Shown: in pieces, positions 25,631 to 34,767 of the stretch | Layout: the number at the start of each line of letters is the position of its first letter | Numbering within the stretch: position 1 is the stretch's first letter | Source of the DNA: JANMZR01 sp040385875 | GTDB taxonomy: Bacteria; Bacteroidota; Bacteroidia; Cytophagales; Spirosomataceae | Assembly (NCBI GenBank): GCA_040385875.1 | Contig: JAZKGO010000024.1 | Span: forward strand, 1 to 64,000 | Length of the DNA stretch: 64,000 nt | Direction of reading: 5' to 3' | Translations under genes and position numbers: made by a program | The notes under the pieces: generated by a model | What the model was told of the DNA's origin: nothing | The model's input: the letters and a program-made list of their open reading frames with translations, nothing else | Databases searched by the model: none

Positions 25631-26692
25631 TTAAATACTCTTTAAAATGATGGCGGTTTCAGCCAGATTAGCTAATTCTTTTACTCCAAAAATCAGTCTT
25701 TCGAAACGTGGATCTTTGGTTAATCCAGCCTTCCACCTTGCGTATATTTGTTGAATGATCACAGCATTTTTATAGAGCCCAAATATATAATAAAATAGAA
25801 TATCCGAGGTGTCTATTTTGGTGATATTAGCATACCTGTTCACTACCTCTTTGCGATTAAGGTTACCCTCCAGCCATGTAATATTCATTGTTTTCAAAAA
25901 ATCACCCTCATCTTTTTCACACCAATAGGCCAATGTAGCCCCTAAATCCATCAATGGATCCCCAACAGTAGCCATTTCCCAGTCAAGCACAGCCTTTACT
26001 TCAGTGAGCTCATTATTAAATATGACATTATCATATTTGTAATCGTTATGAATAAATGCGTGCTTTTGAGCTCTGGGCTTATTTTTGTTGAGCCATAAAG
26101 CTACCGAGTCCATATTACTTATCTCATCCGTTTTACTTTTACTGTATCGGATAATCCAACCTTCCACTTGGCGGTCAACATACCCTTCTGGCTTTCCTAA
26201 ACTTACGAGATCACTCTCGTAGATATTGATCTGGTGCAAATTGGCCAAATTATCAACGAGCGTTTCGGATAAATGTTTCCATTTTTCAGCTGTAAACTCA
26301 TAATTAGTTATATTTTTAGCACGTAATATTAACCCCTCAACTTTTTCCATCAGATAAAAAGGTGCTCCGATAATGGTTTCATCGTCACAATACATTTCAA
26401 CTTTTGGTATCGCTTTATACTGTTTTTGAAGCATCGAAAGCACTTTATACTCACGGCTCATGTCATGGGCATTCTTGATATTAGCACCCAATGGAGCCCG
26501 CCGCATTACATATTCCCTCGTTTGGCTTATAACCTGATAAGTTAAATTTGAGTAGCCACCAGGATATTGGTTGATTTCAACAATCTTTTGAAAATCGACA
26601 AGATTCTCTTTCAAATATTTTTCCAAATTCACCCAATTTGGCTCTTCTCCTTGCCTTGTTCTGACAGCTTCGTTCGTTTGAATTTGTAACAT
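25631..26692 (-). CDS. Phosphotransferase (APH/ACAD10 N-terminal type)
   Basis: The 353-residue protein has the aminoglycoside-phosphotransferase fold: YPGGYSNLTYQV (nucleotide loop), catalytic HNDYKYDNVIFN (HxDxxxxN) and metal-binding AVLDWEMATVGDP. These are the marks of the ACAD10/11-associated kinase group acting on 4-hydroxy-acyl compounds. Located upstream of the VOC gene on the same strand. Confidence 0.88.
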   Translation of the reverse strand: MLQIQTNEAVRTRQGEEPNWVNLEKYLKENLVDFQKIVEINQYPGGYSNLTYQVISQTREYVMRRAPLGANIKNAHDMSREYKVLSMLQKQYKAIPKVEMYCDDETIIGAPFYLMEKVEGLILRAKNITNYEFTAEKWKHLSETLVDNLANLHQINIYESDLVSLGKPEGYVDRQVEGWIIRYSKSKTDEISNMDSVALWLNKNKPRAQKHAFIHNDYKYDNVIFNNELTEVKAVLDWEMATVGDPLMDLGATLAYWCEKDEGDFLKTMNITWLEGNLNRKEVVNRYANITKIDTSDILFYYIFGLYKNAVIIQQIYARWKAGLTKDPRFERLIFGVKELANLAETAIILKSI

Positions 26693-26721
26693 TATTGACT
26701 TTTCGAAATTTTACTTTTTTA

Positions 26722-27225
26722 TTAATCTAAATAAATCCCAAAACTTGATTCATCATTTAAATCGACTGTAATGTGATCGGTCATTGTAGTAGATAGAGAG
26801 TAGCCTACATAATCGGCTTTAATCGGAAACCTCCTATAATCACGATCTACCATTACGGCTACCTGAAGCCTTTTCACCGGTATGGTCAGAAAAGGAGAAA
26901 GACTATAGGCCAAAGTACGGCCAGTATTTAGTACATCATCCACCACAATTATTGTTTTTTTTTCAAGAAATCGCTCATCACAATCAAACTGTGCCGAATT
27001 ATCGTAAGGCGAGTCTTTGTCGAAAATAATTTGAACAAATTGAGCCTTTATTGATGAGATGGAGTGTAATTCGCTGGTGATTAATTTAGCCATTGTATAT
27101 CCTTGACCTTTTATTCCTGCAATAATCATTTCATTTTCTTCAAAATTATTTTCATAAATTTCGAAGGCAATTCTTCTGATTTTTTGCATGATTTGTACCC
27201 CATTTAATATTTGTTTCGAAGCCAT
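26722..27225 (-). CDS. PyrR-like phosphoribosyltransferase
   Basis: This 167-residue type I PRTase has the PRPP loop IIVVDDVLNTGRTL (residues about 95-108) and a PyrR-like start (ILNGVQIMQKIRRIAFEIYE, with a late RRFPIKADYVGYSL). PyrR proteins are uracil PRTases and pyrimidine attenuation regulators. Here no pyr genes are adjacent, so a salvage or orphan regulatory role is possible. Confidence 0.82.
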   Translation of the reverse strand: MASKQILNGVQIMQKIRRIAFEIYENNFEENEMIIAGIKGQGYTMAKLITSELHSISSIKAQFVQIIFDKDSPYDNSAQFDCDERFLEKKTIIVVDDVLNTGRTLAYSLSPFLTIPVKRLQVAVMVDRDYRRFPIKADYVGYSLSTTMTDHITVDLNDESSFGIYLD

Positions 27226-27317
27226 AATACTAAGTTAGGAAGAATTTTTTATTTTTTTGAACCCATTTAGTCTCATTTTTGGTTTAAACGGATATTCTGT
27301 CCACCACCCTTTCATTT

Positions 27318-27325
27318 TACTTTTG
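27318..27325 (+). promoter_or_regulatory. -7 box upstream of the DUF4783 gene
   Basis: TACTTTTG (TAnnTTTG) lies 75 bases before the ATG at 27401. No clear -33 TTTG at 20 bases spacing. Confidence 0.4.
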
Positions 27326-27400
27326 GCATAGTTTATGCATATCCATTATTCAGATTAATAATGTCAAAATTTAGCAGCTATTATTTCGATAAATTGAATT

Positions 27401-27808
27401 ATGAAAATAATTAATATTGCCTGTTTATTTATTTTAGTGCTTTTTATCTCAGCCAAAAAAGCAGATAGCGATATTTCGACTAATATAAAAAATGCCATAA
27501 AAATGGGCGATGCTGTTGCGCTTTCGGCTTTTTTTGATCAAAATTTGGAGCTTGTAATTGATTCTGAAAAGGTAGACTACAACAAAATTAATACTGCCCA
27601 TGCTAAATTGATTCTAAAATCTTTTTTCAAAAAAAAACCTCCGCTGGATTTTCATTTTGAATACAAGGGTGCAACCGCTTCTATTCAATATTGCACGGGG
27701 AATTATCGATCGATTTCTGAACAATATTGGGTCTATATTATCATTAAAAACAAAAAAAATAAGTTGGCCATTGGTTCCCTCCATTTCAAAAAGGACACTA
27801 AATCTTAA
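27401..27808 (+). CDS. DUF4783 secreted protein
   Basis: The 135-residue protein begins with a signal peptide (MKIINIACLFILVLFISAKK). The DUF4783 pattern follows: DISTNIKNAIKMGDAVALSAFFD, LELVIDSEKVDYNKI and a HAKLILKSFF segment. This is a small NTF2-like fold of unknown function found across Bacteroidota. Confidence 0.85.
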   Translation: MKIINIACLFILVLFISAKKADSDISTNIKNAIKMGDAVALSAFFDQNLELVIDSEKVDYNKINTAHAKLILKSFFKKKPPLDFHFEYKGATASIQYCTGNYRSISEQYWVYIIIKNKKNKLAIGSLHFKKDTKS

Positions 27809-28081
27809 ATAGAAGTTGCTTGATTTCAAAACCATGCAAGTGGAAGTAAGTCTTTTTAAGATTATCACTTCCCTAAATTGCCTAATCTGTAAAATCAAAT
27901 TCGATTACTGAGTGAAATCAGTCTGCCTTTTTTCATAAAATTCTAATTTTCAGGCCTTAATCATCTTCTTTTTTTGTAATTTTGTATCCCTGTTCAAAAT
28001 AGAGGTTGGGTTTACCCAATATTCGTTTGAAAACTTCATTTTTTACTGATTTTATTAAGATAACATAAGCGCAAAAAATAT

Positions 28082-28639
28082 ATGGCGAAGAATTATGCCG
28101 CACAAAAACAGGCCCAAATGGGTTACCAGCAAAACCCTTCCAATCCGGGAGCAATAAAAACCAAAAAATTTGCATTAGAAAAAAACAAGTACACTTCATT
28201 GAGTATGAAGCAGTTTTTTAAAGAGCAAATGAAATGGATATTAGTACCCTTGGCGATTATTTTTATTAATGCCATTCTGAATGTAACTCATGTGTATAAG
28301 AACTACTGGATTTATATTTTTGCAGTGGTAGGTACGGGTTTATACATTTTGTTTTGGTATATTCAATATGTGGGAATTACCCAGCTAGAACAGTATAAGC
28401 AGCTTTTTCAAAAATATAGATACGAAATTGATAGTCGCCAAATATTGATGAAAATTTCAGATAAAGAGGGAGGGGTAATCAAATGGGATACTATAAAAAA
28501 AGCAAATTTACTCAAAGAAGCCTATGTGTTAGAAATTAGCCGTGGCCAATTTATTTATTTGCCTTTCGATGTTTTTACAAGTGATAATGACAGAAGAATG
28601 ATGGATAAAATACTGAAGGATAAGGCATTACTAAAATAA
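28082..28639 (+). CDS. YcxB-like membrane protein, unknown function
   Basis: The 185-residue protein has a polar N-terminus, two membrane helices (about residues 48-66 and 76-95), and a C-terminal YcxB-like beta region (ILMKISDKEGGVIKWDTIKKA, ISRGQFIYLPFDVF). Function unknown. Confidence 0.7.
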   Translation: MAKNYAAQKQAQMGYQQNPSNPGAIKTKKFALEKNKYTSLSMKQFFKEQMKWILVPLAIIFINAILNVTHVYKNYWIYIFAVVGTGLYILFWYIQYVGITQLEQYKQLFQKYRYEIDSRQILMKISDKEGGVIKWDTIKKANLLKEAYVLEISRGQFIYLPFDVFTSDNDRRMMDKILKDKALLK

Positions 28640-28652
28640 AAATTCAATAAGT

Positions 28653-28714
28653 TGAACTTAATCTATTATAAAAATTACCTATTTTAACACTAAAACACAT
28701 TAGGATTAAGTTCA
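28653..28714. repeat. 11-bp inverted repeat upstream of the OmpH gene
   Basis: TGAACTTAATC (28653-28663) and GATTAAGTTCA (28704-28714), perfectly complementary, with a 40-base AT-rich spacer. It lies 38 bases before the OmpH-like start and could be an operator. Confidence 0.5.
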
Positions 28715-28751
28715 TACTAATTAATCCAGCCATTAAAATAATTTTATTCGA

Positions 28752-29402
28752 ATGAAACTAATCAAAATCTCACTACTTTTTGTAATTACTACAATTAATG
28801 CATTTGCACAAAATGAGCCTAAAACAGGCTATACAAATGTTGAATATATTATTTCGAAACTTCCTGAAGTTAAGAAAATTTCGGATGAACTCGAAAAGCA
28901 AAAGAAGCAATATGACAATGCCTACCAACAAAAGGTTAAGGAATTTCAGGAAAAATATAATGCCTACCAAAAAAATGGTGCCAGCTTACCAGAAATAATT
29001 AAAGTTGATAAAGAGAAAGAGCTTCAAACAATGGACGCTTCAATCAAAGAATTGCAGCAAAATGCCGAAAAGGATTTAACTAACAAGCAAGCCCAATTAA
29101 TTCAACCGTTGTATGTAAAGGTTTATTCTGCTATTCAAGCTGTTGCAGAGGAAAATGGCTATAAGTTTATTTTTAACACAGGTGATAGTAATCAAATGCG
29201 CCATCTCTTAGTTGCTCCAACCGAGGGGGATGTGTCCGAACTGGTGTTAAAAAAACTGGGTACTACAGCCAAAGAGGAGGTAAAGGCAAAAGAAGCTGCG
29301 ATTGAAAATAAGAAAGAGGCTACACCTAAAGCTGACACAAAAACCACCAAAGCTCCAGTCAAAAAACCAGCAGCAAAAGCACCAGTTAAAAAGAAAAAAT
29401 AA
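28752..29402 (+). CDS. OmpH/Skp family periplasmic chaperone
   Basis: The 216-residue protein has a signal peptide (MKLIKISLLFVITTINAFA) and a long coiled-coil with the OmpH pattern (GYTNVEYIISKLPEVKKI, EFQEKYNAYQKNG, LIQPLYVKVYSAIQAVAEENGYKFI). Skp-type proteins hold unfolded outer-membrane proteins. The C-terminal 40 residues are a Lys/Ala/Pro-rich tail (TKAPVKKPAAKAPVKKKK), common in this group in Bacteroidota. Convergent with murD, 9 bases apart. Confidence 0.9.
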   Translation: MKLIKISLLFVITTINAFAQNEPKTGYTNVEYIISKLPEVKKISDELEKQKKQYDNAYQQKVKEFQEKYNAYQKNGASLPEIIKVDKEKELQTMDASIKELQQNAEKDLTNKQAQLIQPLYVKVYSAIQAVAEENGYKFIFNTGDSNQMRHLLVAPTEGDVSELVLKKLGTTAKEEVKAKEAAIENKKEATPKADTKTTKAPVKKPAAKAPVKKKK

Positions 29403-29411
29403 TTATTGTTA

Positions 29412-30746
29412 CTATTTTAAAGCGAGAACGGCTTCTCTAAATTTTGTACCACGGTCTTCGTAATTTTTGAAGAGGTCAAAACTTGCGCAAGCTGGCGAAA
29501 GCAAAACAACATCGCCTTTTGAAGCTATCCCAGTAGCCATCCTTAAAGCTTCGGCCAGTGATTTTGTATCTAAAATAAGATCTATTTTGCCTTCGAAGTA
29601 TTGTATGAGTTTTGAATTATCCACTCCCATACAGACGAGCCCTTTTACTTTTCTAACCACAAGGTCTTCAATTTGACTGTAATCATTCCCTTTATCCACC
29701 CCCCCAATTATCAGTACAATTGGCTTCTCAAAGCTTCCTAAAGCATAAAAAACAGAATCAACATTAGTAGCTTTTGAATCGTTTACGAAATCGACTCCTT
29801 CAATGGTTGCAACAGCTTCTAACCGATGTGGAGCATTATTAAATGTTTTGAGAGCTAATTCGATTTGTTCAATAGCTATGTCGCTTCCTTTAGCCGCTAA
29901 TATGGCACACATCATATTGATAGCATTGTGTTTACCTCTAAGGGGTAAGCCGTCAACACTTATCGCAAAATCCCCAAAGTCTCCAGTAAAATTCATTCGT
30001 TTGCCATCGAAAAAGGCTCCCTTTTGTGGTGTTTTTTCCAAAGAAACAGGGAATAGGTTGGGTGGTAAAGTATTGTCAATTAAATAATTAGCTATCGGTT
30101 CGCTTTCCTGAAAACAAATAAATGTATCGTTGGGGGTCATGTTTTGTAGCACTCTAAACTTCGACTCGGAGTAGAGTTTAAAATCATAATTGTATCGGTC
30201 TAAATGATCTGGGGTAATATTTAGTAATATGGCAATATTCGCATGAAAATCATACATATTATCGAGCTGAAAGCTGCTCAATTCCAATACAAAATAGTCA
30301 AATTCATCATTGATTACTTGTTTGGCAAAACTTTCGCCAATATTTCCAGCAAGTCCTACTTTTTTGCCGGCTGATTTCAACAAATGATAAGTTAGTAAGG
30401 TGGTAGTGGTTTTGCCATTACTGCCTGTAATGGCTATTAATTTGGCTTTAGTAAATCTGGCAGCAAATTCAATTTCAGAGATAATAGGTTTTTTCAGAGA
30501 AATTAATTTTAAAATTAGCTCTGTTTTGTTAGGTATTCCTGGGCTTTTGATGATTTCATCCGCATCCAAAATTGAGGCTTCAGTATGCTGATTTTCCTCA
30601 TAATTGATACGATTTTCCTGTAAAATAGCTTTGTATTTATCTGAAATAGGTCCTTTATCGGAAACAAATACCTCAAAACCTTTTGCTTTTGCTAACAAAG
30701 CAGCTCCGACTCCACTTTCACCTGCGCCTAAAATTGCTATTTTCAT
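29412..30746 (-). CDS. murD: UDP-N-acetylmuramoylalanine--D-glutamate ligase
   Basis: The 444-residue cytoplasmic enzyme adds D-Glu to UDP-MurNAc-L-Ala in peptidoglycan synthesis. It shows the N-terminal GAGESGVGAALLAKA Rossmann-like motif, the Mur ligase P-loop ITGSNGKTTTT (residues about 104-114), NITPDHLDRY and the late HRLEAVATIEGVDFVNDSKATN. Complete. The upstream space holds the mscL terminator. Confidence 0.96.
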   Translation of the reverse strand: MKIAILGAGESGVGAALLAKAKGFEVFVSDKGPISDKYKAILQENRINYEENQHTEASILDADEIIKSPGIPNKTELILKLISLKKPIISEIEFAARFTKAKLIAITGSNGKTTTTLLTYHLLKSAGKKVGLAGNIGESFAKQVINDEFDYFVLELSSFQLDNMYDFHANIAILLNITPDHLDRYNYDFKLYSESKFRVLQNMTPNDTFICFQESEPIANYLIDNTLPPNLFPVSLEKTPQKGAFFDGKRMNFTGDFGDFAISVDGLPLRGKHNAINMMCAILAAKGSDIAIEQIELALKTFNNAPHRLEAVATIEGVDFVNDSKATNVDSVFYALGSFEKPIVLIIGGVDKGNDYSQIEDLVVRKVKGLVCMGVDNSKLIQYFEGKIDLILDTKSLAEALRMATGIASKGDVVLLSPACASFDLFKNYEDRGTKFREAVLALK

Positions 30747-30797
30747 TATGAATGATTATCGTTTCTGTAAAAATACAACGCTTTTCTATTTTTCTCA

Positions 30798-30830
30798 CAA
30801 AAAAAAGATTGACAGCAAGCGGCCAATCTT
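30798..30830 (-). terminator. Intrinsic terminator of mscL
   Basis: On the minus strand, AAGATTGGCCGCTTGCTGTC folds with a CAATCTT arm (7-bp stem, with an inner GC pair) and is followed by T8. It lies 23 bases past the mscL stop. Confidence 0.8.
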
Positions 30831-30852
30831 CAAATTGTAAGTTAAGACCCAA

Positions 30853-31248
30853 TTATTTTTTTAATGAATCTCTGATCTCGGTAAGTAAATCCAACTCAGT
30901 AGGCCCAGCGGCTACTTCTACCACCGGTTTTTTCGTTTTGTTGTATGCTTTTACAATCATAAACATGACTATTCCAATGGTAAGTAAGCTGATAAATGAA
31001 GTGATAAGCTTGCCATATGCAATGGCATTTTCAGGGGTTACTTCTTTACCATTTTCAATTACAGCCTCAGAAAGCACATATTTTAGATCACTGAAATTCA
31101 TACCACCTGTTAGAGCCCCGATGATTGGCATCGCAATATCCGTCACAAAAGAGTTGATTACCGCACCAATGGCAGCTGCCATAATCACGCCCACCGCAAA
31201 ATCAATAACATTGCCGGTCGCAATAAAATCTTTGAATTCTTTTAACAT
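30853..31248 (-). CDS. mscL: Large-conductance mechanosensitive channel
   Basis: The 131-residue protein begins MLKEFKDFIATGNVIDFAVG, the MscL N-terminal signature. It has two membrane helices (about 15-45 and 75-100), a periplasmic loop with FSDLKYVLSEA, and the C-terminal helix LLTEIRDSLKK. Releases solutes under osmotic downshock. Confidence 0.96.
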   Translation of the reverse strand: MLKEFKDFIATGNVIDFAVGVIMAAAIGAVINSFVTDIAMPIIGALTGGMNFSDLKYVLSEAVIENGKEVTPENAIAYGKLITSFISLLTIGIVMFMIVKAYNKTKKPVVEVAAGPTELDLLTEIRDSLKK

Positions 31249-31279
31249 TTTTTTAAGGGATTAAAGTTTGAAAAATAGA

Positions 31280-32188
31280 TTATAAATTAAATAAAAAACC
31301 GAAATTAAGGGATTGAGCCAATTGCAATCTGCCGCTTTGATTATCATCATATATCCCAATCAGACCAATATTTACATTGACGTTTTTGTTAATTTTGGCT
31401 GTAAGGTTCGCATCAAATCGATTATCGATATTTCCAAAACTAGCGAGTGATGCGAAAGCCAAATATCTGAATTTGAGATTTACATTTTTGGCAATGTCTT
31501 TATCAAAGTTCGCTAAAAGTTGTAATAAACCCACTTCGTTTCTGAAAGATTGACCGGGTGTTACACCATAGTTTTTCTCATTCCCAGGTACTTTATAGAG
31601 CTCTTTATCTGAAATAATTGTTTGTCGCAATGCCATAGGTGATATCACCATGTTGAAAAATTTATTTGGCTTATATTCAAAACCAATACTTTCTGAAATA
31701 AAAGCTGGTGAAAAGAAACCAGAACGTTTTACATTTTTTGATATTCCGTTTTCAACAATGGCATCAAATGTATTGGTGAATTGAGAAAGAAAGTTGCCAG
31801 ATGCTGCCAAACTCCATTTTTCAGATAGCTTTCTGGTAACCTTTGTATCGAATAATATTACATCAATAGACTTTCTGGTAATTGCTTTTGAACCTTCTGT
31901 TTTATCTTTATTTGATAAAATTCCATATTTAAGTTGAAGGTTGTTCACCCAACCTAGTTTATCTTTAGCGTATTCGCTATTCCCATTGAAAAAACCACCA
32001 ATTCCTATCGAGGAGGCTACCGAGCTACCAACAAAATTATCTGAAAAGGCTCCTTGGTTGAGGTTAAAGCCAAATTGTTTGGTTCTTTTCCAATATTTTG
32101 TGGTATCACTATTTGTTGAATCTTTTTGAAAAGCCAATAATTGAATTGAAACTAATAAGCTTACAATTAGAAAGAGACTTTTTTTCAT
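31280..32188 (-). CDS. DUF3078 outer-membrane beta-barrel-like protein
   Basis: From the ATG at 32188-32186 the protein has a signal peptide (MKKSLFLIVSLLVSIQLLAF), which a start 9 codons upstream would displace. The rest, about 300 residues, shows alternating beta strands with the DUF3078 start (WKRTKQFGFNLNQGAFSDNF) and a C-terminal aromatic-rich strand ending in Phe (NFGFLFNL), typical of outer-membrane barrels. Function unknown. Confidence 0.82.
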   Translation of the reverse strand: MKKSLFLIVSLLVSIQLLAFQKDSTNSDTTKYWKRTKQFGFNLNQGAFSDNFVGSSVASSIGIGGFFNGNSEYAKDKLGWVNNLQLKYGILSNKDKTEGSKAITRKSIDVILFDTKVTRKLSEKWSLAASGNFLSQFTNTFDAIVENGISKNVKRSGFFSPAFISESIGFEYKPNKFFNMVISPMALRQTIISDKELYKVPGNEKNYGVTPGQSFRNEVGLLQLLANFDKDIAKNVNLKFRYLAFASLASFGNIDNRFDANLTAKINKNVNVNIGLIGIYDDNQSGRLQLAQSLNFGFLFNL

Positions 32189-32367
32189 TTTTTTAAATAA
32201 TTTTAAATGGAACACCTTTTATTTAACAACATGACTAAGCACTAATATTTATTCGTTGTAAGGGATTCCTTATAATTTGATTTTTGTGACTGCATTTGTA
32301 AAATTAATTATAATTTTTGTTTTGCAAGTCGTGGCTGCTGTAATATTTTAGTTTTATGCAATTTTAT

Positions 32368-32403
32368 AAAAAAAGAGCCACTATAGTTAGCGGCTCTTTT
32401 TTT
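32368..32403 (-). terminator. Intrinsic terminator of the rplM-rpsI-rpsB-tsf operon
   Basis: AAAGAGCC ... GGCTCTTT stem with A7/T7 flanks; the minus strand ends in TTTTTTT. It lies 36 bases past the tsf stop. Confidence 0.85.
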
Positions 32404-32439
32404 GACTGTTTTTACAAGTTTTGGAATATTTCTCCAAAC

Positions 32440-33273
32440 TTACCCCAATGCAATTCTCTTGAAAGAGGAGATGGTTAATCCTTTTTGAGTTTGCTCCAAC
32501 AATTGTTTAATTGTGATACTATTGTCTTTCACAAATTGCTGATTAAGTAATGTATTTTCTTTGTAGAATTTGTCTAATCTACCCATTGCTATTTTTTCAA
32601 GCATGGCTTCAGGCTTTCCTTCTTGACGAGCTTGGTCTTTACCTACCTCAATTTCACGCTCAATTGTAGTGGCGTCTACTCCATCTTTATCCAATGCAAT
32701 TGGTTTCATTGCTGCTATTTGCATAGCAATGTCTTTACCAACTTCCTCAATATCAGCCCCTTGAATGTTGTCAAAAGCAACCAAAACGCCTAATTTACCA
32801 TTTGAATGTATGTAGGATACCACTTTTTCAGCGGTGATATTTTCATAAGCAGTTACCACCAATTTTTCACCTATTTTACCAGTAAACTCAATAATCGCTT
32901 CGCTGATAGGTTGGCCATTTGTGTTATGTGAGGCTAAAAGTTCATCAATTGAGCTTGGATTTTTCAAAACGGCAATTTCCATTAATGTATTGGCCAAATC
33001 TTTAAAATCATCTACTTTTGATACTGGCTCAGTCTCACAAGCAAAAGCTACTAATTTACCATTTTTATTATCTGCTGAAATCTGTGTAAGTACAATTCCT
33101 TCTGAAGTAGCGTTATCAGCTCTTTTTGCGGCTACTTTCTGGCCAGCTTTTCTAAGGATGTCCACTGCTGCTTCAAAGTCGCCATTGGCTTCTGTCAAAG
33201 CTTTTTTGCAGTCCATCATGCCTGCACCTGTCATTTGCCTTAATTTATTTACGTCTGCTGCTGTAATATTCAT
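32440..33273 (-). CDS. tsf: Translation elongation factor Ts
   Basis: This 277-residue guanine-nucleotide exchange factor for EF-Tu has the diagnostic N-terminus (ITAADVNKLRQMTGAGMMDC then KKAL), the KAGQKVAAKRADNATSEGIV segment, and the core GKLVAFACETEPVSK and DIAMQIAAMKP. Complete. Last gene of the ribosomal operon; a hairpin separates it from rpsB. Confidence 0.97.
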   Translation of the reverse strand: MNITAADVNKLRQMTGAGMMDCKKALTEANGDFEAAVDILRKAGQKVAAKRADNATSEGIVLTQISADNKNGKLVAFACETEPVSKVDDFKDLANTLMEIAVLKNPSSIDELLASHNTNGQPISEAIIEFTGKIGEKLVVTAYENITAEKVVSYIHSNGKLGVLVAFDNIQGADIEEVGKDIAMQIAAMKPIALDKDGVDATTIEREIEVGKDQARQEGKPEAMLEKIAMGRLDKFYKENTLLNQQFVKDNSITIKQLLEQTQKGLTISSFKRIALG

Positions 33274-33316
33274 TTTGATAGAATTTAATTTTTTCTTTTT
33301 TCTTATTTTTAAAAAT

Positions 33317-33344
33317 AATAGCCCATAGATTTCTACGGGCTATT
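33317..33344 (-). terminator. Hairpin between rpsB and tsf
   Basis: AATAGCCC/GGGCTATT 8-bp stem, extendable by a few pairs around ATTT. There is no T run, so it is probably a partial terminator or mRNA-stability element adjusting tsf level. Confidence 0.5.
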
Positions 33345-33384
33345 AATAGGTTTAATTTTTATTGGATAAAAATTACAATTATTT

Positions 33385-34197
33385 TTAAGCCTCTTCTTCA
33401 GCTTCTTTCGACAATTTGGCTACTTTCTTTGCAATTTCCTCTTCTTCAACATCTACTGCTTTCTTTGCTTCTTCTTCTTCTGCCAATTTAGCATCGTCTT
33501 TATCTTGCTTACGTTCCATCAAACCTTCTTCAATTGCCTTACCTATGGTTAAAGTAATGAGTGAAATTGATTTGTATGCATCGTCATTCGCTGGAATTGG
33601 GAAATCAACTAAATCAGGATTTGAATTGGTATCACACATTGCAAATACTGGTATACCCAATCTTTTTGCTTCGGCAACCGCAATATGCTCACGTTTCACA
33701 TCAATCACAAAAAGTGCAGCGGGCAAGCGAGTAAGCTCAGTAATTCCGCCTAATACTCTTTCTAATTTTGTTTTTTCACGCTCCATCATTAAGCGCTCAC
33801 GTTTCGCTAAACCTGAAGCAGTAGCTTCATCTTTCAACATTTTGTCGATAGTCGACATCTTTTTGATTGATTTACGAACAGTGGCAAAGTTTGTAAGCAT
33901 TCCGCCCAACCAACGGTCAGTTACGTAAGGCATTTTCAAACGACCAGCTTCTTCTGAAACGATTTCTTGAGCTTGTTTTTTGGTAGCGACAAACATAACT
34001 TTACGTCCAGAACGTACAATACCTTTCATGGCATTGGCGGCATCTTCAAGAGCAGTAACAGTTTTGTTCAAATCAAGGATATGAATCCCGTTTTTCTCCA
34101 TGAAAATATATGGAGCCATACGGGGATCCCATTTACGGGTAAGGTGACCAAAATGAACACCTGCGTCTAATAATTCTTTGTATTGTACTTGAGCCAT
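33385..34197 (-). CDS. rpsB: 30S ribosomal protein S2
   Basis: The 270-residue protein starts MAQVQYKELLDAGVHFGHLTRKW, and has the RKWDPRMAPYIFMEKNGIHI, RWLGGMLTNF and LPAALFVIDVKREHIAV signatures. The C-terminal 40 residues are an acidic Glu/Ala/Lys-rich extension, common in Bacteroidota S2. Confidence 0.97.
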   Translation of the reverse strand: MAQVQYKELLDAGVHFGHLTRKWDPRMAPYIFMEKNGIHILDLNKTVTALEDAANAMKGIVRSGRKVMFVATKKQAQEIVSEEAGRLKMPYVTDRWLGGMLTNFATVRKSIKKMSTIDKMLKDEATASGLAKRERLMMEREKTKLERVLGGITELTRLPAALFVIDVKREHIAVAEAKRLGIPVFAMCDTNSNPDLVDFPIPANDDAYKSISLITLTIGKAIEEGLMERKQDKDDAKLAEEEEAKKAVDVEEEEIAKKVAKLSKEAEEEA

Positions 34198-34230
34198 TTT
34201 TGTGTTTTGTTAAAAAAATATGAAAAATTG

Positions 34231-34263
34231 GCATAAAGCATCGGCTTCAATCAAGCTTTATGC
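34231..34263 (-). terminator. Hairpin between rpsI and rpsB
   Basis: GCATAAAGC/GCTTTATGC 9-bp stem with a 15-base loop. On the minus strand it is followed by CAATTTTTCATATTTTTTT. Partial termination or processing is plausible. Confidence 0.55.
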
Positions 34264-34350
34264 ACTAAAAAATACTTGTTTATTGTACTCAGAAATAATT
34301 TGAGAATACAATTGTTTTGATAATCTCGGAATAGGGCAAGCCCCAAAATA

Positions 34351-34737
34351 TTATCTTTTCGAGAATTGGAATTTACGACGTGCTTTACGACGGCCTGGCT
34401 TTTTACGCTCAACCATACGTGGGTCACGAGTAAGAAATCCTTCTTTCTTAAGAGCTGGGCGATTCTCCAAATTGATTCCAGATAATGCACGAGAAATAGC
34501 TAAACGAATCGCTTCAGCTTGTCCTTTAATGCCACCACCATCTACATTTACTTTTAGGTCATAACTACCTAATTGATCGATCAATGCAAATGGTTGATTT
34601 ACAATAATTTGAAGAATTTCTGAAGGAAAATATTCTTTAAATTCTCTTCCGTTTACCGTAATGGCTCCTTTGCCAGGTACCATATTAATACGAGCAACGG
34701 CTGTTTTTCTTCTTCCTAATGTTCTAGTTACTTCCAT
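34351..34737 (-). CDS. rpsI: 30S ribosomal protein S9
   Basis: 128 residues; GRRKTAVARINMVPGKGAI, VDGGGIKGQAEAIRLAISRA and the C-terminal RRKFQFSKR that reaches the P-site tRNA. Follows rplM by 30 bases. Confidence 0.97.
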   Translation of the reverse strand: MEVTRTLGRRKTAVARINMVPGKGAITVNGREFKEYFPSEILQIIVNQPFALIDQLGSYDLKVNVDGGGIKGQAEAIRLAISRALSGINLENRPALKKEGFLTRDPRMVERKKPGRRKARRKFQFSKR

Positions 34738-34767
34738 TTTATATTATTGAAAATATTTTTAATTTTC

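Noticed and set aside
33416..33928. Long plus-strand frame opposite rpsB (and similar ones opposite murD, mscL, ileS, tsf)
   Set aside because: Antisense shadows of strongly conserved genes, with Ser/Phe-rich translations typical of reversed Bacteroidota coding strands.
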